Assembly (NCBI RefSeq): GCF_028657905.1
Contig: NZ_CP117782.1
Span: 1,116,001-1,180,000, forward strand
Reading direction: 5' to 3'
Length of the DNA stretch: 64,000 nucleotides
Source of the DNA: Burkholderia sp. FERM BP-3421
GTDB lineage: Bacteria; Pseudomonadota; Gammaproteobacteria; Burkholderiales; Burkholderiaceae
Of this stretch, positions 1 through 8,470 are shown piece after piece (the first letter of the stretch is position 1; every line of letters begins with the position of its first letter). The notes under the pieces are model-generated. The model searched no databases. It was not told where the DNA came from and worked only from the letters and a program-made list of their open reading frames with translations. The translations under genes and the position numbers were made by a program.

Positions 1-532
1 CGATGGCCGCGACCGGATCGTCGTGCGGCGTTGCGACATCGCCGTGGCTCATGAACAGGTCGGACGACAGCAGCGTCCGGTACGCCGGCAGGTAGACGAC
101 CAGCGAATCCCACTGGTGCACGTGCGTCGCGAACAGCGGCACGACCTCGGTGCCGGACAGCGTGACGGGCGCGCCGTCCTTGAGCGGCTTCGCGCGCACC
201 TCGAACAGATCGGCGAGCGCGTGCGTGCAGATCGGGTGCGCGTAGGCGGTGAGGCGGGGATTGGCGGCGAGGAACTCGGGCAGCGCGCCCATCTCGTCGG
301 CCTCGAAATGCGGCACGACGATGCTGCCGACCTGCGCGGCCGACAGGCCGAGCGCGCCGAGTTGCCGCGCCAGCTCGGGAAAGGTCGCGCGCATGCCGGT
401 TTCGACGCACAGCAGTTCGCCCTCGGGCGACTTCACGAAGAACTGGCTGAACGCCAGCTTCAGCTTCTCGACATACAGGCTGGTGCGAAACAGCCCCGAA
501 CGCATTTCAACGGCGGATGACGACGTGCTCAC
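1..532 (-). CDS. Metallo-beta-lactamase/flavodiiron-like protein, partial (C-terminus outside window)
   Basis: My own reading of the minus strand gives an open frame from a GTG at 532 to the window edge, about 177 codons. The translation contains PHFEADEMG, which resembles the HxExD metal-ligand motif of the oxygen-binding di-iron domain (metallo-beta-lactamase fold) of flavodiiron proteins. It also has later candidate ligands in AHPICTHAL and THVHQWDS. The GTG start overlaps the stop of the upstream gene by 4 bp (GTGA), so the two are probably translationally coupled. The fold call rests on motif resemblance. The substrate is unknown, and a hydrolase or oxygen sensor is as likely as an oxygen or NO reductase. 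A C-terminal flavodoxin domain cannot be assessed because the gene runs off the window. Confidence 0.6.
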   Translation of the reverse strand, partial: MSTSSSAVEMRSGLFRTSLYVEKLKLAFSQFFVKSPEGELLCVETGMRATFPELARQLGALGLSAAQVGSIVVPHFEADEMGALPEFLAANPRLTAYAHPICTHALADLFEVRAKPLKDGAPVTLSGTEVVPLFATHVHQWDSLVVYLPAYRTLLSSDLFMSHGDVATPHDDPVAAI

Positions 533-1134
533 TGCGCGAGCCCTCTTTGCTGTTCGTACTGGCGGATGACCCGGGTCCCACGCTCGGCGAACCAGTCGCG
601 ATAGGTGGCCATGTAGCTGGCGTCGTCGTACAGGAACGCGACATCGGTGGGGACCATGTTGCGGATCGCGATCAACGGGACGGGACATTGTAGCGGACGG
701 AACTCGGGGTTCCAAAGCCCGCGCTCGTCGCAGTCCGGATAGAACTGGCCGATCATGAGACGGCGCGCCACGAACGTCGGCTTCAGGCGCTGCTGCGCGG
801 CCGCCACCACGCGGGCAGGCTCCGCGAGCCGCAGCGGCACGATCAGCCGGCAGCGATAGAGATCGCCCGGGCCGCCGCTGCGTTCGAAATCGCCGAGGTG
901 GTCGAGGAGTTCCTCCACGAATCCGGTTTCGACGCGCGCATTGCTGCACACGAACTCGAAGGTGTTCTTCATGATCGCGGCGCGCGTGAACGGGCAGACG
1001 TCGCCGCTGCGGCCCACCGCCGGATGCGGCGCGCACAGGAATTGTTCCGCCCAGTGCGCAATCGGCGCGAGATCCGCGCTCGCCTGCGCATCGCCGAATG
1101 TCAGCACATTGAAATCGGTCGTGTATTGTTCCAC
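529..1134 (-). CDS. Hypothetical protein, DUF6875-like, coupled to the MBL-fold gene
   Basis: A 201-residue soluble protein with no signal peptide or membrane segment. It begins at a GTG (1134) preceded by a GGAGA Shine-Dalgarno sequence. It has a CPF segment near residue 47 and paired Arg/Pro-rich strands such as YRCRLIVPLRL. The overall look reminds me of the DUF6875 family, but that name is from memory and not checked. Its stop overlaps the GTG of the downstream metallo-beta-lactamase-like gene by 4 bp, so they likely form a two-gene operon and act together. No catalytic role can be assigned from sequence. Confidence 0.55.
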   Translation of the reverse strand: MEQYTTDFNVLTFGDAQASADLAPIAHWAEQFLCAPHPAVGRSGDVCPFTRAAIMKNTFEFVCSNARVETGFVEELLDHLGDFERSGGPGDLYRCRLIVPLRLAEPARVVAAAQQRLKPTFVARRLMIGQFYPDCDERGLWNPEFRPLQCPVPLIAIRNMVPTDVAFLYDDASYMATYRDWFAERGTRVIRQYEQQRGLAQ

Positions 1135-1537
1135 GGGATTCTCCGTCGATGATGATTAATACATTAACGCGTGGATAAATGCGATACACCTGTTGGAATT
1201 GGCAGGGATAACGAAAAAGACGAAAATTAATTCATTGGAATTTGAAACAATGAAACCCGCGAATCGAGCGGAAGTAAAAAATCGATTTTTCCGTCAATGA
1301 AATGACATCGACGCGGAATTGCCCGGCGGGCGAACCGGAATGCCGAAGACGCCGCCCGCGCGCAGACGCCTCCGTTTCAAACATGCGTTCCAGCGCATGC
1401 TCGACGCAGCCGCGGTGGGGAATGGCTATCATGGCCGCGGCAGCATACGAAGGCGGAAGACGAGATGACGCGGGCCGGCTGGCGCGCGATCGGACATCGG
1501 GCGCGCGGGCCGCGCGCCGCATCGGGAGACAAGCCAC
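1135..1537. other. Intergenic region, divergent promoters
   Basis: About 400 bp between divergent genes. The part near 1150-1290 is clearly AT-richer than its surroundings (runs such as gatgattaatacattaa) and is the likely promoter zone for both directions. I see no convincing gene; short frames here are random GC-rich openings. Confidence 0.5.
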
Positions 1538-2518
1538 ATGAAAGCACTGCTTTGCCATGCATTCGGGCCGCTTGACCAGTTGCGGGTCGAGGACGCGCCG
1601 GCGCCCACGCCCGCGGCCGGCGAGGTGCGGATCGACGTGAAGGCCGCATCGCTCAATTTTCCGGACGTGCTGATCGCGCAGGGCCTCTACCAGGTCAAGC
1701 CGGCGCTGCCGTTCTCGCCCGGCGCCGAGTTCGCGGGCGTGATCGACGCGCTCGGGCCCGACGTCCGCGGCTGGCGCGTGGGCGACGCGGTGATCGCGTC
1801 GCCGGGCTACGGCGGCTTCGCGCAGCAGTGCGTCGCGCCCGCCGAGCGGCTGATGGCGCTGCCGGCCGGCATGGACTTCGAACAGGGCGCGGCGTTCGTG
1901 CTGACCTACGGCACGTCGCTGCATGCGTTGCAGCGGCGCGCGCGGCTGCAAGCCGGCGAGACCGTGCTCGTGCTCGGCGCGGCGGGCGGCGTCGGGATCG
2001 CGGCGGTCGAGATCGCGAAGGCGCTGGGCGCGCGCGTGATCGCGGCCGCCTCGAGCGACGACAAGCTCGCGCTGTGCCGCGACGCCGGCGCCGACGAGTT
2101 CATTCACTACGGCAACGAGGATCTGCGGCGGCGCGTCGACACGCTCACGCAGGGACGCGGCGTGGACGTGGTCTACGATCCCGTGGGCGGCGCGTACAGC
2201 GAGGCCGCGCTGCGCGCGACCGCGTGGCGCGGGCGTTACCTGGTGGTGGGCTTTGCGAACGGCGAGATTCCGAAGCTGCCGCTCAATCTGACGCTGCTGA
2301 AGGAGCGCGATGTCCTGGGGGTGTTCTGGGGCGACGCGATGCGGCGTGCGCCGGCGCACTACGCCGAGGACATGCAGCTGCTGGCCGCCTGGTTCGCCGA
2401 GGGACGGGTGCGGCCGGCGATCACCGAACGCGTGCCGCTCGCGCGCACGGCCGACGCGCTCGCGCGCATGGCGGGCCGGGCGGTGAAGGGCAAGGTCATC
2501 GTGCAACCGGGAGCGTGA
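1538..2518 (+). CDS. NADPH:quinone oxidoreductase family protein (zinc-independent MDR)
   Basis: 326 residues, the usual length for quinone oxidoreductase-type medium-chain reductases. The N-terminal GroES-like domain (about 1-120) contains the ASLNFPDVLIAQGLYQ segment typical of the family, with Asn/Asp in place of zinc ligands. The Rossmann domain carries VLGAAGGVGIAAVEIAKALG near residue 145. The family reduces quinones or enones with NADPH, and some members act on enoyl-CoA. The ATG at 1538 is preceded by GGGAGAC. It ends 4 bp before an acyl-CoA ligase-type gene, so the pair is very likely co-transcribed and may handle an activated acid whose double bond is then reduced. That pairing is inference. 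Confidence 0.88.
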   Translation: MKALLCHAFGPLDQLRVEDAPAPTPAAGEVRIDVKAASLNFPDVLIAQGLYQVKPALPFSPGAEFAGVIDALGPDVRGWRVGDAVIASPGYGGFAQQCVAPAERLMALPAGMDFEQGAAFVLTYGTSLHALQRRARLQAGETVLVLGAAGGVGIAAVEIAKALGARVIAAASSDDKLALCRDAGADEFIHYGNEDLRRRVDTLTQGRGVDVVYDPVGGAYSEAALRATAWRGRYLVVGFANGEIPKLPLNLTLLKERDVLGVFWGDAMRRAPAHYAEDMQLLAAWFAEGRVRPAITERVPLARTADALARMAGRAVKGKVIVQPGA

Positions 2519-2522
2519 CGCC

Positions 2523-4088
2523 ATGACGACTGCAACGATCGAAATCGCCGGCCTGCCGTTCGTAAGCCTCCCCGATGCGGTGCGCCATCATGCGCGGGCA
2601 TGCAGCGACGCGCCCGCGCTCGTGTGCGACGGCGAGACGCTGAGCTACGCCGCGCTGGATACCCTGGCCGAACGCTGTGCGAGCGCGCTGCAGCGCGACG
2701 GCATCGCGCCGGAGGAGGTCGTCGCGATCTGCGCGAGCGCATCGCCGCGCTATGTCGCGGCCTTCATCGGGGCGCTGCGGGCCGGCGCGGCAGTCGCGCC
2801 GCTGTCGCCGAGCGCGCATCCGGACAGCCTGGCCGCGATGATCGCCAATGCCGGCGCACGCGTGCTGCTGCTCGACGAGCCGGTCGAGCGGGCGCTCGAG
2901 GCGGTCGCGCTGCCGGCCGGCCCGACCCTGATCCGCCTGGACACGGCGGGCACGCCCGCCGCGCCCGGGTTCGACACCTGGCTCGCGCCGGCCGGCACGG
3001 CCGCGCGGCGGGTGGAGATCCGCCCCGAGTGGGCATTCAACCTCATCTATTCGTCGGGCACCACCGGCGTGCCGAAAGGCATCGTGCAGTCGCACGCGAT
3101 GCGTTTTTCCTACAGCGCGCGCGGCGCGGAGCGCGGCTACGGGCCGGGCTCGGTGACGCTGACCGCGACGCCGCTCTATTCGAACACCACGCTCGTGTCG
3201 TTCTTCCCGACGCTCGCCCTCGGCGGCACCGTGGTGCTGATGCCGAAGTTCGACGCGACGACGTACCTCGAACTGGCGCAGCGCCATCGCGCGACCCACA
3301 CGATGCTCGTGCCGGTGCAGTATCAGCGGCTGATCGCGCATCCGGACTTCGATCGCTACGACCTGTCGAGCTTTCTCGCGAAGTCGTGCACGAGCGCGCC
3401 GTTCGCGGCCGGCGTGAAGGCCGAGGTCGTGCGCCGCTGGCCGGGCGTGTTGAGCGAGTTCTACGGGATGACCGAGGGCGGCGCGTCGTGCGAGCTGTGC
3501 GCGAACGCGCATCCGGACAAGCTGCACACGGTCGGCAAGCCGATGCCCGGCCACGAGATGCGCATCATCGACGAGCAGGGCCGGGAGCTGGAGCCGGGCG
3601 CGATCGGCGAGGTGGTCGGCCGCTCGCCGACGATGATGACGGGCTACTACCGGCAGCCGGACAAGACGGCCGAGGCGGAGTGGTTCGACGCCGAGGGGCA
3701 GCGCTACATCCGCACGGGCGACATCGGCCGCTTCGACCCGGACGGCTTCCTGGTGCTGATGGACCGCAAGAAGGACATGATCATCTCGGGCGGGTTCAAC
3801 ATCTATCCGAGCGACCTCGAACAGGTGCTCGTCACGCATCCGGACATCGCGGAAGCGGCGGTGGTCGGGGTGGCCTCCGAGCGCTGGGGCGAGACGCCCG
3901 TCGCCTTCGTCACGCTGCGCGACGGCGCGGGCGCGACGGGAGCGGCGCTCGCGGAATGGGCCAATGCGCGGCTCGGCCGCACGCAGCGGCTCGCGGACGT
4001 GGTGGTGATCGACGCCTTGCCGCGCAGCCCGATCGGCAAGGTGCTCAAGCGCGAGCTGCGCGACGGATTCCGGTCGTCGGTGGCTTAG
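2523..4088 (+). CDS. Class I adenylate-forming enzyme (acyl/aryl-CoA ligase)
   Basis: 521 residues. It shows the full set of ANL-superfamily motifs: the P-loop YSSGTTGVPKG near residue 180, the adenine-binding EFYGMTEGG near 315, the RTGDIGRFDPDGF hinge region near 400, the SGGFNIYPSDLEQVL motif, and the catalytic lysine in PRSPIGKVLKREL close to the C-terminus. It should activate a carboxylic acid with ATP and load it onto CoA. There is no carrier-protein domain. It follows the quinone-oxidoreductase-like gene by 4 bp, so the two form an operon. The substrate (fatty versus aromatic acid) cannot be read from the sequence. Cyclohexanecarboxylate- or long-chain-type ligases are possible. Confidence 0.88.
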   Translation: MTTATIEIAGLPFVSLPDAVRHHARACSDAPALVCDGETLSYAALDTLAERCASALQRDGIAPEEVVAICASASPRYVAAFIGALRAGAAVAPLSPSAHPDSLAAMIANAGARVLLLDEPVERALEAVALPAGPTLIRLDTAGTPAAPGFDTWLAPAGTAARRVEIRPEWAFNLIYSSGTTGVPKGIVQSHAMRFSYSARGAERGYGPGSVTLTATPLYSNTTLVSFFPTLALGGTVVLMPKFDATTYLELAQRHRATHTMLVPVQYQRLIAHPDFDRYDLSSFLAKSCTSAPFAAGVKAEVVRRWPGVLSEFYGMTEGGASCELCANAHPDKLHTVGKPMPGHEMRIIDEQGRELEPGAIGEVVGRSPTMMTGYYRQPDKTAEAEWFDAEGQRYIRTGDIGRFDPDGFLVLMDRKKDMIISGGFNIYPSDLEQVLVTHPDIAEAAVVGVASERWGETPVAFVTLRDGAGATGAALAEWANARLGRTQRLADVVVIDALPRSPIGKVLKRELRDGFRSSVA

Positions 4089-4415
4089 CATGCGCGGGGG
4101 GCGCGCCGATCCCGCGGTCGGCGCGCGATGCAGGGGCGGCCGGCTCGCGCCGGCACGGCGCGGCGGATGCCGGGAGCGCCCCGGCGCAGGCATCGGCATC
4201 GACCGCGTTTTATTCTTCGCCCGCAATCTCATTCCCGATGGATCCACCCGCCCGGTGTGGATGCACCCGGTGTGGATGTACCCGGTGCGGATGCACTAGC
4301 CGCGCTGGGGCATCTGTCACTGTCGCATGCCCTTCACGACTGGAATCATGGTGACTCGACGGCAACGCGCATGCGACGCGCCGAGCCGCCTTTCCTGATT
4401 TCAACGGAGTGAACC
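4089..4415. other. Intergenic region with short tandem repeat
   Basis: Non-coding stretch between the ligase and csbD-like gene. It carries three 15-bp tandem repeats (listed separately). The part just before 4416 holds the promoter and ribosome-binding site (cggagtgaacc) of the CsbD-like gene. Confidence 0.5.
4251..4295. repeat. Three tandem 15-bp repeats
   Basis: Three contiguous copies of cccggtgtggatgca at 4251-4265, 4266-4280 and 4281-4295. Copies two and three each differ by one base (gta for gca; gcg for gtg). They lie in non-coding DNA upstream of the CsbD-like gene. Confidence 0.85.
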
Positions 4416-4598
4416 ATGGACAAGAACCGTATCGAAGGCAAGCTCAAGCAGGTGAAGGGGGCGGTCAAGGAAACGCTGGGCAAGGTGACGGGCGATCGCA
4501 CCACGCAGGCCGAGGGCCAGGCGGAGAAGACCGCCGGCAAGCTGCAGGAGAAGGCCGGCGAGGCCGCGGACGCGATCCGCAAGCACACCGGCGCCTGA
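4416..4598 (+). CDS. CsbD family stress-response protein
   Basis: A 60-residue, highly charged Lys/Glu/Ala/Gly-rich protein. It has the family's opening pattern (MDKNRIEGKLKQVKG) and the repeated GK-x-TGD/AEGQAEKTAGK motif. CsbD-like proteins are general-stress induced in many bacteria and their molecular role is unclear. The start has a GGAG site 6 bp upstream. A BON-domain gene follows 71 bp downstream, a common pairing with small stress-induced envelope proteins. Confidence 0.92.
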   Translation: MDKNRIEGKLKQVKGAVKETLGKVTGDRTTQAEGQAEKTAGKLQEKAGEAADAIRKHTGA

Positions 4599-4669
4599 GC
4601 GGCGCCCGCCGTCGCATCGTCGCATTCCCGCCGCATCGCCGGCATCCCCGAACCGAACGAGGTCACGCA

Positions 4670-4984
4670 ATGAACACGCATCGATTCGCTCCCGCACTGA
4701 TGGTCGCCATGCTCGCGCTGACGCCGGGCGCTCGCGCGCAACAACAGGCGCCGCTGCCCGAGGACAACGCACTGGAAGGCCGCGTGGTCGCCGCGCTCTC
4801 GCATGATCGCGCCATCCGTACGCCCACCCGCATCCAGGTCCGCGCCGATACCTCGGGCGCGGTGACCTTGACGGGCGACCTGGGCTCGAACCACGAGATC
4901 GGCGCGGCGGTCGCGACGACCAAGCGCGTCGAGGGCGTGCGCGCGCTGCACAGCGGGCTCGTCGTCAATCAAAGCCTGAATTGA
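4670..4984 (+). CDS. BON domain-containing periplasmic protein
   Basis: 104 residues. An N-terminal signal peptide is visible (MNTHRFAPALMVAMLALTPGARA, cleavage likely after ARA). It is followed by one BON domain: alternating helix and strand with the GAVTLTGDLGSNHEI and TTKRVEGVRALHSGL segments typical of the fold. BON domains bind membranes or are osmotic-stress related (OsmY type). The ATG at 4670 is preferred over upstream in-frame openings because it gives a clean signal peptide and follows gaacgaggtcacgca. It sits downstream of a CsbD-like gene, and both are likely part of the same stress response. Confidence 0.82.
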   Translation: MNTHRFAPALMVAMLALTPGARAQQQAPLPEDNALEGRVVAALSHDRAIRTPTRIQVRADTSGAVTLTGDLGSNHEIGAAVATTKRVEGVRALHSGLVVNQSLN

Positions 4985-5015
4985 GCAGGCCGTGCGCCGC
5001 GCGGCGCACGGCGCG

Positions 5016-5597
5016 TCATGCGCCTTTCTTGTCGAGCAGCGCCTGATACTTCTGCAGGCTCTGATCGATCTTGTCGAGGGCGATGCTGGCCGCTTCGCCC
5101 TCGATCGCCTCGGCGGCGCCCGCGACCATCGCCGCCGTCGCGACGAACAGGTCGGTCAGCAGCAGCCCCATCGCATCCATCGCCATGCCGCCGGCGTCCT
5201 CGTCGATGGTCTTTTGCGCGAGATCCTTCATGAGCACGCTCTTGCCGGCGATCGCCAGCGACGCCGACGCCTCGAAGTAGTTGGCGGCCGCCTGCGCGAC
5301 CATGCCGCCCGCCTGCGTGATCATCATGTTGGGGCCGACCGCGATCTGGGTCGTCGCGTAGGCCGCCGTTTCCGCGTTGATCGCCTGCACCGACTCGATG
5401 CTCTGGCGATTCAACAGCGTCGGCGCGCCCGCCGGGTCCGGCGCGCGCAGCGCGCCCGAGAACTGCTTCAGGCGGCTCGCCGGCCACGCGCGGGCCAGCG
5501 GCGCAGGCGGCGCGAGCGCGCCGACCGGGTCGGGCGGCGGGGGCGCCTCGGGCGCGGGGGCGCCGCGTCGGGCGGGCGGAGTGGTCTTCCTCGTCAT
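5016..5597 (-). CDS. Ala-rich helical protein at the end of the R-body locus
   Basis: 193 residues. The first 45 residues are Pro/Ala/Arg-rich and probably disordered. Residues 60-190 are strongly helical and Ala-rich (TTQIAVGPNMMITQAGGMVA, MLLL-type amphipathic runs) and end in a charged coil. The composition and size resemble RebB-type R-body subunits, but I do not see the core ITDAVTQxNVKVV signature, so this is a distant relative or an accessory protein. It begins 19 bp after the stop of the RebB gene at 5617, consistent with one transcript. The role in assembly is inferred from context only. Confidence 0.6.
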   Translation of the reverse strand: MTRKTTPPARRGAPAPEAPPPPDPVGALAPPAPLARAWPASRLKQFSGALRAPDPAGAPTLLNRQSIESVQAINAETAAYATTQIAVGPNMMITQAGGMVAQAAANYFEASASLAIAGKSVLMKDLAQKTIDEDAGGMAMDAMGLLLTDLFVATAAMVAGAAEAIEGEAASIALDKIDQSLQKYQALLDKKGA

Positions 5598-5616
5598 TGT
5601 TCAAGCGTCTCCGTGG

Positions 5617-5892
5617 TCAGGTCGCCGCGTCCCGAGCCGGCTGGCCGGCCGCCGTCGGGCTCTTCGCCGACGGCTCGACGGACAGGATCATCGCCACGGC
5701 CTTGGATACGACTGCATTGGAAATCTGGTTGAGCGCCGCCTGCTGCTGCGTCATGTTCTGCGCCGAGATGCCGACCGCCTGGCCGAACATCTGGTAAAGC
5801 ATGCCCAGTGCCTGGGCCGGGGATCCCGCGACGACGTTCACGTTGGTCTGCGTGAGCGCGTCGGTGATCTGTTCGTTGACTTTGTCTGCCAC
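5617..5892 (-). CDS. RebB family R-body protein (divergent copy)
   Basis: 91 residues. The segment ITDALTQTNVNVVAGSPAQA followed by an Ala/Gln-rich helix matches the RebB 'killing trait' family, whose members are the structural subunits of R-bodies, ribbon-like protein coils that unroll. The start is a GTG with a strong GAGGAGG site 4-5 bp upstream, longer than most sites here. It lies downstream of the sigma-factor gene and is separated from the other three RebB genes by the two regulators. It is more divergent than the other copies and lacks the N-terminal CxxC. Confidence 0.78.
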   Translation of the reverse strand: MADKVNEQITDALTQTNVNVVAGSPAQALGMLYQMFGQAVGISAQNMTQQQAALNQISNAVVSKAVAMILSVEPSAKSPTAAGQPARDAAT

Positions 5893-6045
5893 GAGGCCTC
5901 CTCGGATCTCGGGTGCGGCGGCGGATGGAAGGAAACGGGCCGGCCGACGAAGCGGCGTTGCCCTCTGCGATTACGGACGCGGCCGGCCGACGCTTGTGAA
6001 TCCGGGCGAGGCAATCCGCGCGACGTCCTTTGCGCGAGGCCATCC

Positions 6046-6603
6046 TCACCCCAGTTCGGCCCTCAGCTTCTTGCGCAGCAGTTCCACCCGTTTGCGTGCG
6101 AGCGGCTCGTTGATCCCGAGCGTCGCGGCGATGTGCAGATAAGGCCGCTCCTCCTCGAACTTGAGCGAGAACAGCGTGCGCTGCTGCGGCGTGAGCGCGG
6201 CAAGCACATGTTCGAGACGCAGCAGCTGCTGGCGCAGCAACAGCTGATGTTCGACCGACGGCGCGTGGCCGGCGAGTTCGATCAGGTGATCTTCATCCCA
6301 GTCGGCGTCGAATTCGATCACGCTGCTTTCCCGGTGCCGGCGACGCGCGTGGTCGAGAAACGCGTGATTGAGCGCGAGGAACAGGAAGCCGGCGAGATTC
6401 TGCACGCGCTCCGGGGAGCGCTGCAGATAGAGGTGCACCTTGAGCGCGGTATCCGACATCAATTCATCGGCGCGGTGGATGTCTCCCTTGCATAAAAGGC
6501 GGGCGCGGCGGCGAAGTTTCCCCTGCATTTCCCGCCACGTGCGATCGAGCTGTTCGGTGAGCAGCGGATCAGTCCGAGTCTCGGATGGATTCGAGGATTT
6601 CAT
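6046..6603 (-). CDS. RNA polymerase sigma factor, ECF-like, of the R-body locus
   Basis: 185 residues from the ATG at 6603; an upstream in-frame start would add 16 residues. Region 2 is visible around residues 30-95 (RRRARLLCKGDIHRADELMS, then FLFLALNHAFLDHARRR). Region 4 lies at the C-terminus (LTPQQRTLFSLKFEEERPYL, then a helix-turn-helix ending RKRVELLRKKL). Sigma factors of this type give RNA polymerase a new promoter specificity. The gene lies between a Crp-type regulator and a RebB gene on the same strand, so it probably drives the R-body genes. No anti-sigma gene is adjacent, so it may be controlled at the transcript level by the Crp-like protein. Confidence 0.82.
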   Translation of the reverse strand: MKSSNPSETRTDPLLTEQLDRTWREMQGKLRRRARLLCKGDIHRADELMSDTALKVHLYLQRSPERVQNLAGFLFLALNHAFLDHARRRHRESSVIEFDADWDEDHLIELAGHAPSVEHQLLLRQQLLRLEHVLAALTPQQRTLFSLKFEEERPYLHIAATLGINEPLARKRVELLRKKLRAELG

Positions 6604-6708
6604 CCTGTATTTTCCTGATGGGTGGAAAACACAGGATCCCGGCGAAGCCATGCGGGGCGCAGTTATGCAGGTAACACCGCGCCTTCGCCGGCCGCGCGCC
6701 GAACCCGT

Positions 6709-7392
6709 TCATTGATTGCCGGCCACGATCGAGCGCAGCCGCTCCGGCGCTTCGATCGTCAAGCCATGCCGATGCAAACGGATAAAGCCTTCGCGCTGTA
6801 GTTTCTGGAGAATGATATTGAGGCGCGGCCGGCTGACATTGAGCATCGCGGCCAGAATCGCCTGGTTCGCGGGCAGCAGGATTTCCTGGCTGCCGCCGTG
6901 CATCGGATCCAGCAGATAGCGCGCGAGCCGCGCCTCCAGCCGGTACAGGCAAGCCGATTCGACGAAGTCGCTCAGCTCGTGGACATGGCGGCAGAGCTGC
7001 TCGTGGATACGGGCCATGAACTCCACGTTGGCGCGCAGCGGCGCGAAGTACGCGCGATGCAGCAGCGCGATCCGGCAGTCGGGGCTCAGTTGCGCGGTGA
7101 AGCTGCGGCGATGCGGCCCGAGCAGCGCGCTTTCGCCGATCATCTCGCCCGGCAGCGAATGGCCGACGATGATTTCCCGCCCGCCCGGTTCGTGCAGCGT
7201 CTTGTACACGCGGCCCTGCTGGACGAAGGCGATGAAGTCCTCGGGATCGCCCTTGAAGAACAGCAGGCGATTGCCGCGCCCCGAGCGCGGGGCGAGATGC
7301 TGCTCGACATGCAGGCGGAGCGAATCGGGAAGCGTGTCGAGTATCGACGACGCGGATGACGCCTGAGGCTGGGCAAGGGCGAGAGCTGACAT
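6709..7392 (-). CDS. Crp/Fnr family transcriptional regulator
   Basis: 227 residues starting at the ATG at 7392, which has GGAG 5 bp upstream; a longer frame to 7434 lacks such a site. The N-terminal cyclic-nucleotide-binding fold runs to about residue 140 (LLFFKGDPEDFIAFVQQGRV, GREIIVGHSLPGEMIGE). The C-terminal winged helix contains ILAAMLNVSRPRLNIILQKL. The canonical RSA-type cAMP phosphate-binding motif is not obvious, so the ligand may not be cAMP. There are no clustered cysteines for an iron-sulphur centre. It lies upstream of the sigma factor and downstream of three RebB genes. Crp-type regulators are also known at other R-body loci. Confidence 0.88.
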   Translation of the reverse strand: MSALALAQPQASSASSILDTLPDSLRLHVEQHLAPRSGRGNRLLFFKGDPEDFIAFVQQGRVYKTLHEPGGREIIVGHSLPGEMIGESALLGPHRRSFTAQLSPDCRIALLHRAYFAPLRANVEFMARIHEQLCRHVHELSDFVESACLYRLEARLARYLLDPMHGGSQEILLPANQAILAAMLNVSRPRLNIILQKLQREGFIRLHRHGLTIEAPERLRSIVAGNQ

Positions 7393-8021
7393 GGTCTCCG
7401 TACGCAGTTGTATAGGTTGATCTGGCCACTCCACTCAGCGGAAAAACGTCCGTGTCCGTACGGTGTGAAAAGGGGGTTCGAATACCTACCAGAACAGGTA
7501 GGGCGGCGGGCGGCGGAAGGGGCGTGACTGCGCTGAGCGTGGGAAGGCGCGTACGAGACCGTGGTGGAGGGCGAAGCGTCGCGGGCGGGAAGCGGCCTCG
7601 GTGGCGTCGGTGTCGTCGCTATCGCGGCCTCGGACGCGGATGCGAAGACCGGCTGCGGCGTTTCCCCGAAGTCGTCCGGGCCTGCCCGGTTGCGAGCGGC
7701 GCCCCCGGAATTCGCGCACCCGAGATCCGGGATGTCCGGCTTACGGCCGGGTTGCCCGAACGCCCCGCCGGCGGCGCGGCCGTCCGGGCGTCACGGCGGC
7801 CCGGATAGCCTTCCGGAGAGTCCGCCGCGATCGGCGCGCGGGCATCGGCGCCGAATCGGATTCGTCCTGATTCGATGCACGCGCATCGATCGCGAGGCGC
7901 GCGCCGGCGGGCAGCGCCTGGAGGACGAGCCGGCCACCCCGGCGGAAGAAGAACGGCAGGCCGCCGCCCGGCTTCGCGCCGGCTCTCCGCCGCGCATCGA
8001 CACGCAGGGCCGCCCGATGCG
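7393..8021. other. GC-rich intergenic region in the R-body locus
   Basis: About 630 bp between the Crp-type gene and the third RebB gene. I see no convincing gene on either strand. It contains the palindrome CCGTACGG near 7456 and the inverted repeat CCTACC-agaaca-GGTAGG at 7495-7512. Both lie upstream of the Crp-type gene and are candidates for autoregulatory sites. Confidence 0.4.
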
Positions 8022-8345
8022 TCAGCCGCGTCGGGGATTCAGCGCGGTGATCAGCTGGGCGATCGGCGCGAGCTGGGCCAGCGGGTTCTGGTTCGCCGCG
8101 CGCGCGGCTGCCGCCACGCCCACGGGCGATCCCGCATAGAGCTGCAGGATGCCGACGGTGGTCGCGGCCATGTTCGCGGCCGCCTGGTTCGCCTGCATCT
8201 GCACGGCGTTGTGAAGCAGGATCGACGTCGCGTGCGCATTCGACTGCATGAGCGTGCCCAGCGCGACGGCGGGCGACTCGCCCACGACCTTGACGTTGGC
8301 CTGGGTGACGGCATCGGTGATCGCGGGGGAGACCTGATCTGGCAT
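8022..8345 (-). CDS. RebB family R-body protein
   Basis: 107 residues. The family core is clear: SPAITDAVTQANVKVVGESP at residues 5-24, then a Gln/Ala/Met-rich helix (LHNAVQMQANQAAANMAATT) and VGILQLYAG. RebB proteins polymerise into R-bodies, coiled ribbons that extend on pH change and in Caedibacter kill sensitive paramecia. The ATG has GAGGAG 7 bp upstream. It is one of three adjacent RebB genes in the same direction and lacks the N-terminal CxxC of its two neighbours. Family identity is strong; whether a ribbon forms in this organism is inference. Confidence 0.88.
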   Translation of the reverse strand: MPDQVSPAITDAVTQANVKVVGESPAVALGTLMQSNAHATSILLHNAVQMQANQAAANMAATTVGILQLYAGSPVGVAAAARAANQNPLAQLAPIAQLITALNPRRG

Positions 8346-8470
8346 GGCGTTGCTCCTCGATGGCAGGGAAGGGGGCGGGGAGGGCGCGAATGGGAACGTC
8401 CACGCGCGGAACCGGCCGCCGCCGGGATGCGGCGGCGGCCGGCATCAACGGCGGCCGGGTCCGGCCGGCC

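Noticed and set aside
2496..4354. Frames above 500 codons on both strands over the acyl-CoA ligase gene
   Set aside because: High-GC shadows with Arg/Ala-rich composition. The real gene has all adenylate-forming motifs.
7561..8139. 192-codon plus-strand frame in the R-body locus
   Set aside because: Low-complexity Arg/Pro/Ala composition, no ribosome-binding site, and it overlaps the RebB gene antisense.
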